A stretch of 64,000 bases of DNA from Bathynomus jamesi (Eukaryota; Arthropoda; Malacostraca; Isopoda; Cirolanidae): positions 186,001-250,000 of the forward strand of contig JAJOZX010001729.1 in NCBI GenBank assembly GCA_023014485.1, written 5' to 3'. Shown one piece after another: positions 61,946 to 64,000 of the stretch (positions are counted from its first letter, which is position 1; every line of letters begins with the position of its first letter). The position numbers and the translations under genes are program-made. The notes below the pieces were generated by a model. The model did not search any database and was not told the origin of the DNA. It was given only the letters and a program-made list of their open reading frames with translations.

Positions 61946-62700
61946 GGGTGCCCCATAAGTCCGGCATCATAGGAGAAATTCATATTTTTCTATTTCTACA
62001 AACCATAATTCATATGCTCGGGATGCCAATTTCCCGTCCACCATTCTGTTGTGACGAGGCTGTTTTTTATCGAAATGGTGAGGTAAATCGACAGAACACC
62101 CGCTGCTAGTCTCAAAACAGCCCTCACTGGTATACTTCTTCAAAGGAACAAGCTGCATCTCGGGTGATGGTATGGTGTGGCATTTGGAAGGATCGCATCA
62201 TAGGCCCCCTCTTTTTCGATGAACATGTCACTGGAGGCACCTACCTACGTATGTTCAAGGAAGAAGCCTTTCCCAGTGTCTTGAACGAAGAAGGAAATTT
62301 CCCAACATGGTTCCAGCAAGACGGCGCTCCTGCACATTACAGCACCCAAGTAAGGGAATACCTGTACCAACAATTCCCTGGTCATTGGATAGGACGTCGA
62401 GGGTCTGTGGAATGGCCAGCTAGAAGCCCGGATCTCACGCCACTAGATTTTTATCTCTGGGGCCACTTGAAAGCGCTGGTATATGCAGAGAAAATTAGGA
62501 ACATTTGCGGCAGCGCATTATTGGGGCATGTAACACCATTACTCCTGACATCATTCACCATGTGCTTGCTGACTGGGTATCACGTCTGAATTTGTGTATT
62601 GAAAACAATGGTGGACATATTGAGCACGTTCTGTAAATAAAAGCTTTTGTTTTGCCTTTTTTTATTATTTTTCCTATGATGCCGCTTATGGGACACCCTG
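61944..62700 (+). mobile_element. IS630-type (DD41D-like) element, deletion derivative
   Basis: Inverted ends CAGGGTGCCCCATAAGTCCG and its counterpart ending CTTATGGGACACCCTG, next to (TA)n and (AC)n. It is 757 bp with only the C-terminal half of a transposase. Confidence 0.82.
62164..62589 (+). pseudogene. IS630-type transposase, C-terminal fragment
   Basis: Reads VMVWCGIWKDRIIGPLFFDE, FPTWFQQDGAPAHYSTQVRE, then SPDLTPLDFYLWGHLKALVY. The second catalytic Asp (QQDGAPAH) and the third (PLDFYLWG) are 41 residues apart, a DD41D-type spacing. The N-terminal half with the first Asp is missing, and the end is frameshifted after KIRN. Confidence 0.8.
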
Positions 62701-63640
62701 TATATACACATATATTAGTAGAGCATTCTAAGAGATTCAATGAGTAACAAAATTTTCCAGAATCTAGTATAGTTTTTAAGATTATTCTTTGACTGGATGT
62801 GTTGCCTGGAAATCCTTTAGACACATGAAACATCATATGTGTATACTTTTAAGGATCGTTTTTTAGTTCGCTTTATAATTTTAAGTTAATTTTAAGGTTT
62901 AAAGTCGAAAAATAATCGTTAAAGACACTAATTTATACTGGGTCAAATTCGGACTGTTTAAGTTTATTATGTTTGCCATATATAAATTGAGAGACTTCAA
63001 AGCAAAATGTGTTATAAAAAGATAAAAAAAATTGTTTAATTGAAATACAGAAATTGTTTTTGTAAATTCTTTTGATAAATTAATTTGTTTTTTATTTTTT
63101 TTATATATTCATTAATTTTTATAGGTGGGCTGATTATTGTTTATTTTTTCCTTTCTTTCATTTTCAGGACAATTCCGAGTGATATTTTGTATCTTAGGCT
63201 GTTTAAATTTTTTTTATTCTGAAATTAGATTTTAGTGTTAGGGAGTGTTTTTTTTTGTTTAACGTTTTATTTTAGGTATTAAAAATGAAATTTCTTTTAC
63301 GTTCGCGCGTTTACATAGAAAATGTTACAAAAATTGTTTCTCGATGTAGTGCAGTTAAATTCGGTTAGGGTTAGGAATATTTTTATAGAGGCTCGCTTAC
63401 AAACAAAGCGAACACACTTCATTATGCAATGATTTGTTTTGTTTTTTTTGTTTACATAGTAGGTTGCGTGCAGGGCCGCCGCTTCCATTAGGCGAGGTTA
63501 GTAAATGCTAAGGGCGCCAAAGATCTGGGGGGCGCCAGCGCCTCCCGCCCTGTGCACGTCTGATAGTATTATGTAAGAACATGAAAAAAATAATGAAGGA
63601 ATGAGAAGCATAGACAAATGATGAAAGGTTGTACGACGTA
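62701..63640. other. AT-rich DNA, nothing recognised
   Basis: No coding signal. A GC-richer patch near 63470-63550 (GCAGGGCCGCC ... CGCCCTGTGC) may be the end of an unresolved hAT-like element. Confidence 0.4.
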
Positions 63641-63644
63641 TGTA

Positions 63645-64000
63645 CACCAGTTTAGCTTGACTGATCTTCTTCTTCCACAGCTTATTATCCCATCTTTACA
63701 TGGGGTCGCTGTTTTTGGTTCGTCTTCTCCACTCTCCTCTGTCGTATACCACGTCTTCCTCCAAGTCCTTCTCCCTGATGTCCGCCACCACACAGTCCCT
63801 CCATCTCGTCTTCGGTCTTCCTCTTCTTCTCCGTCCCGGCAACTCCATCTCCAGCACTCTGCGCCCCACATACTACTCCTCTCTTCTCCTGACGTGTCCA
63901 TACCACCTCAGCCTGGCCTCCTGCACCTTCTTAGATGCTTCCGCCACCTTCACTGTCCCTCTTATATGCTCATTTCTGACCCTATCCCTCCTCGTCACTC
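63645..64000 (-). mobile_element. 3-prime end of a non-LTR retrotransposon RT gene
   Basis: Read on the minus strand from the window edge: VTRRDRVRNEHIRGTVKVAE, then QEARLRWYGHVRRREE, the C-terminal RLRWxGHVxRR tail common to RTE/jockey-group LINE reverse transcriptases. Then come GRPKTRW-like remnants in shifted frames. The RT core would lie beyond the window. Confidence 0.65.

Noticed and set aside
1..64000. CRISPR array, operon or other prokaryotic system
   Set aside because: Spliced animal genes, SINEs, LINEs and animal transposons throughout. Regular short repeats here are microsatellites or transposon termini.

Overview
This is an arthropod nuclear genome window: AT-rich, with split genes, GT-AG introns and a dense, nested load of animal-type transposons. 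Nothing bacterial or viral is visible. The exact species cannot be read. The mixture of 5S-rRNA-derived and tRNA-derived SINEs reminds me of families described in termites, but that is from memory and only a hint of Blattodea.

Layout. (1) 1-14000, plus strand: the middle and C-terminal part of a Nance-Horan syndrome / GUK-holder family gene (actin regulator), with exons at 2253-2620, 3444-7155 and 9992-12144 and a possible alternative first exon at 9899-9902. A mariner copy (410-1692) and a palindromic MITE (1752-1952) sit in its intron. (2) 14000-19860: intergenic, with old transposon fragments. A convincing-looking exon at 17995-18190 proves to be an antisense SINE. (3) 19860-33008: one jockey/CR1-like LINE broken by two copies of the same hAT-type family in opposite orientations and by a Tigger-like element. 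The hAT copies themselves carry further insertions. (4) 34406-58704, minus strand: fifteen exons encoding the last 896 residues of a TBC1D1/TBC1D4-like Rab GTPase-activating protein, with every intron phase agreeing and both catalytic fingers present. The N-terminal exons were not found in the window. (5) The introns of that gene hold most of the remaining mobile DNA: Tigger-like, hAT and Tc1/IS630-type elements, SINEs, a CR1/L2-type LINE with an SGNH-esterase ORF1, a Penelope-like element with inverted terminal repeats, a 1-kb palindrome centred on a MITE, and a solo LTR. (6) 59089-64000: an LTR with leader, a self-palindromic IS630-type element, a second IS630-type element and a LINE 3-prime fragment.

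The two host genes converge towards the 13-kb LINE/hAT nest. The most interesting material is the mobile DNA: two diverged members of an uncharacterised transposase-like family (24936-28336 and 37231-44818), long palindromes centred on Tc1-like elements, and two SINE classes sharing one tail. Coordinates of splice sites come from reading consensus sites and phases by eye. Homology calls rest on recognition of motifs, not on searches.
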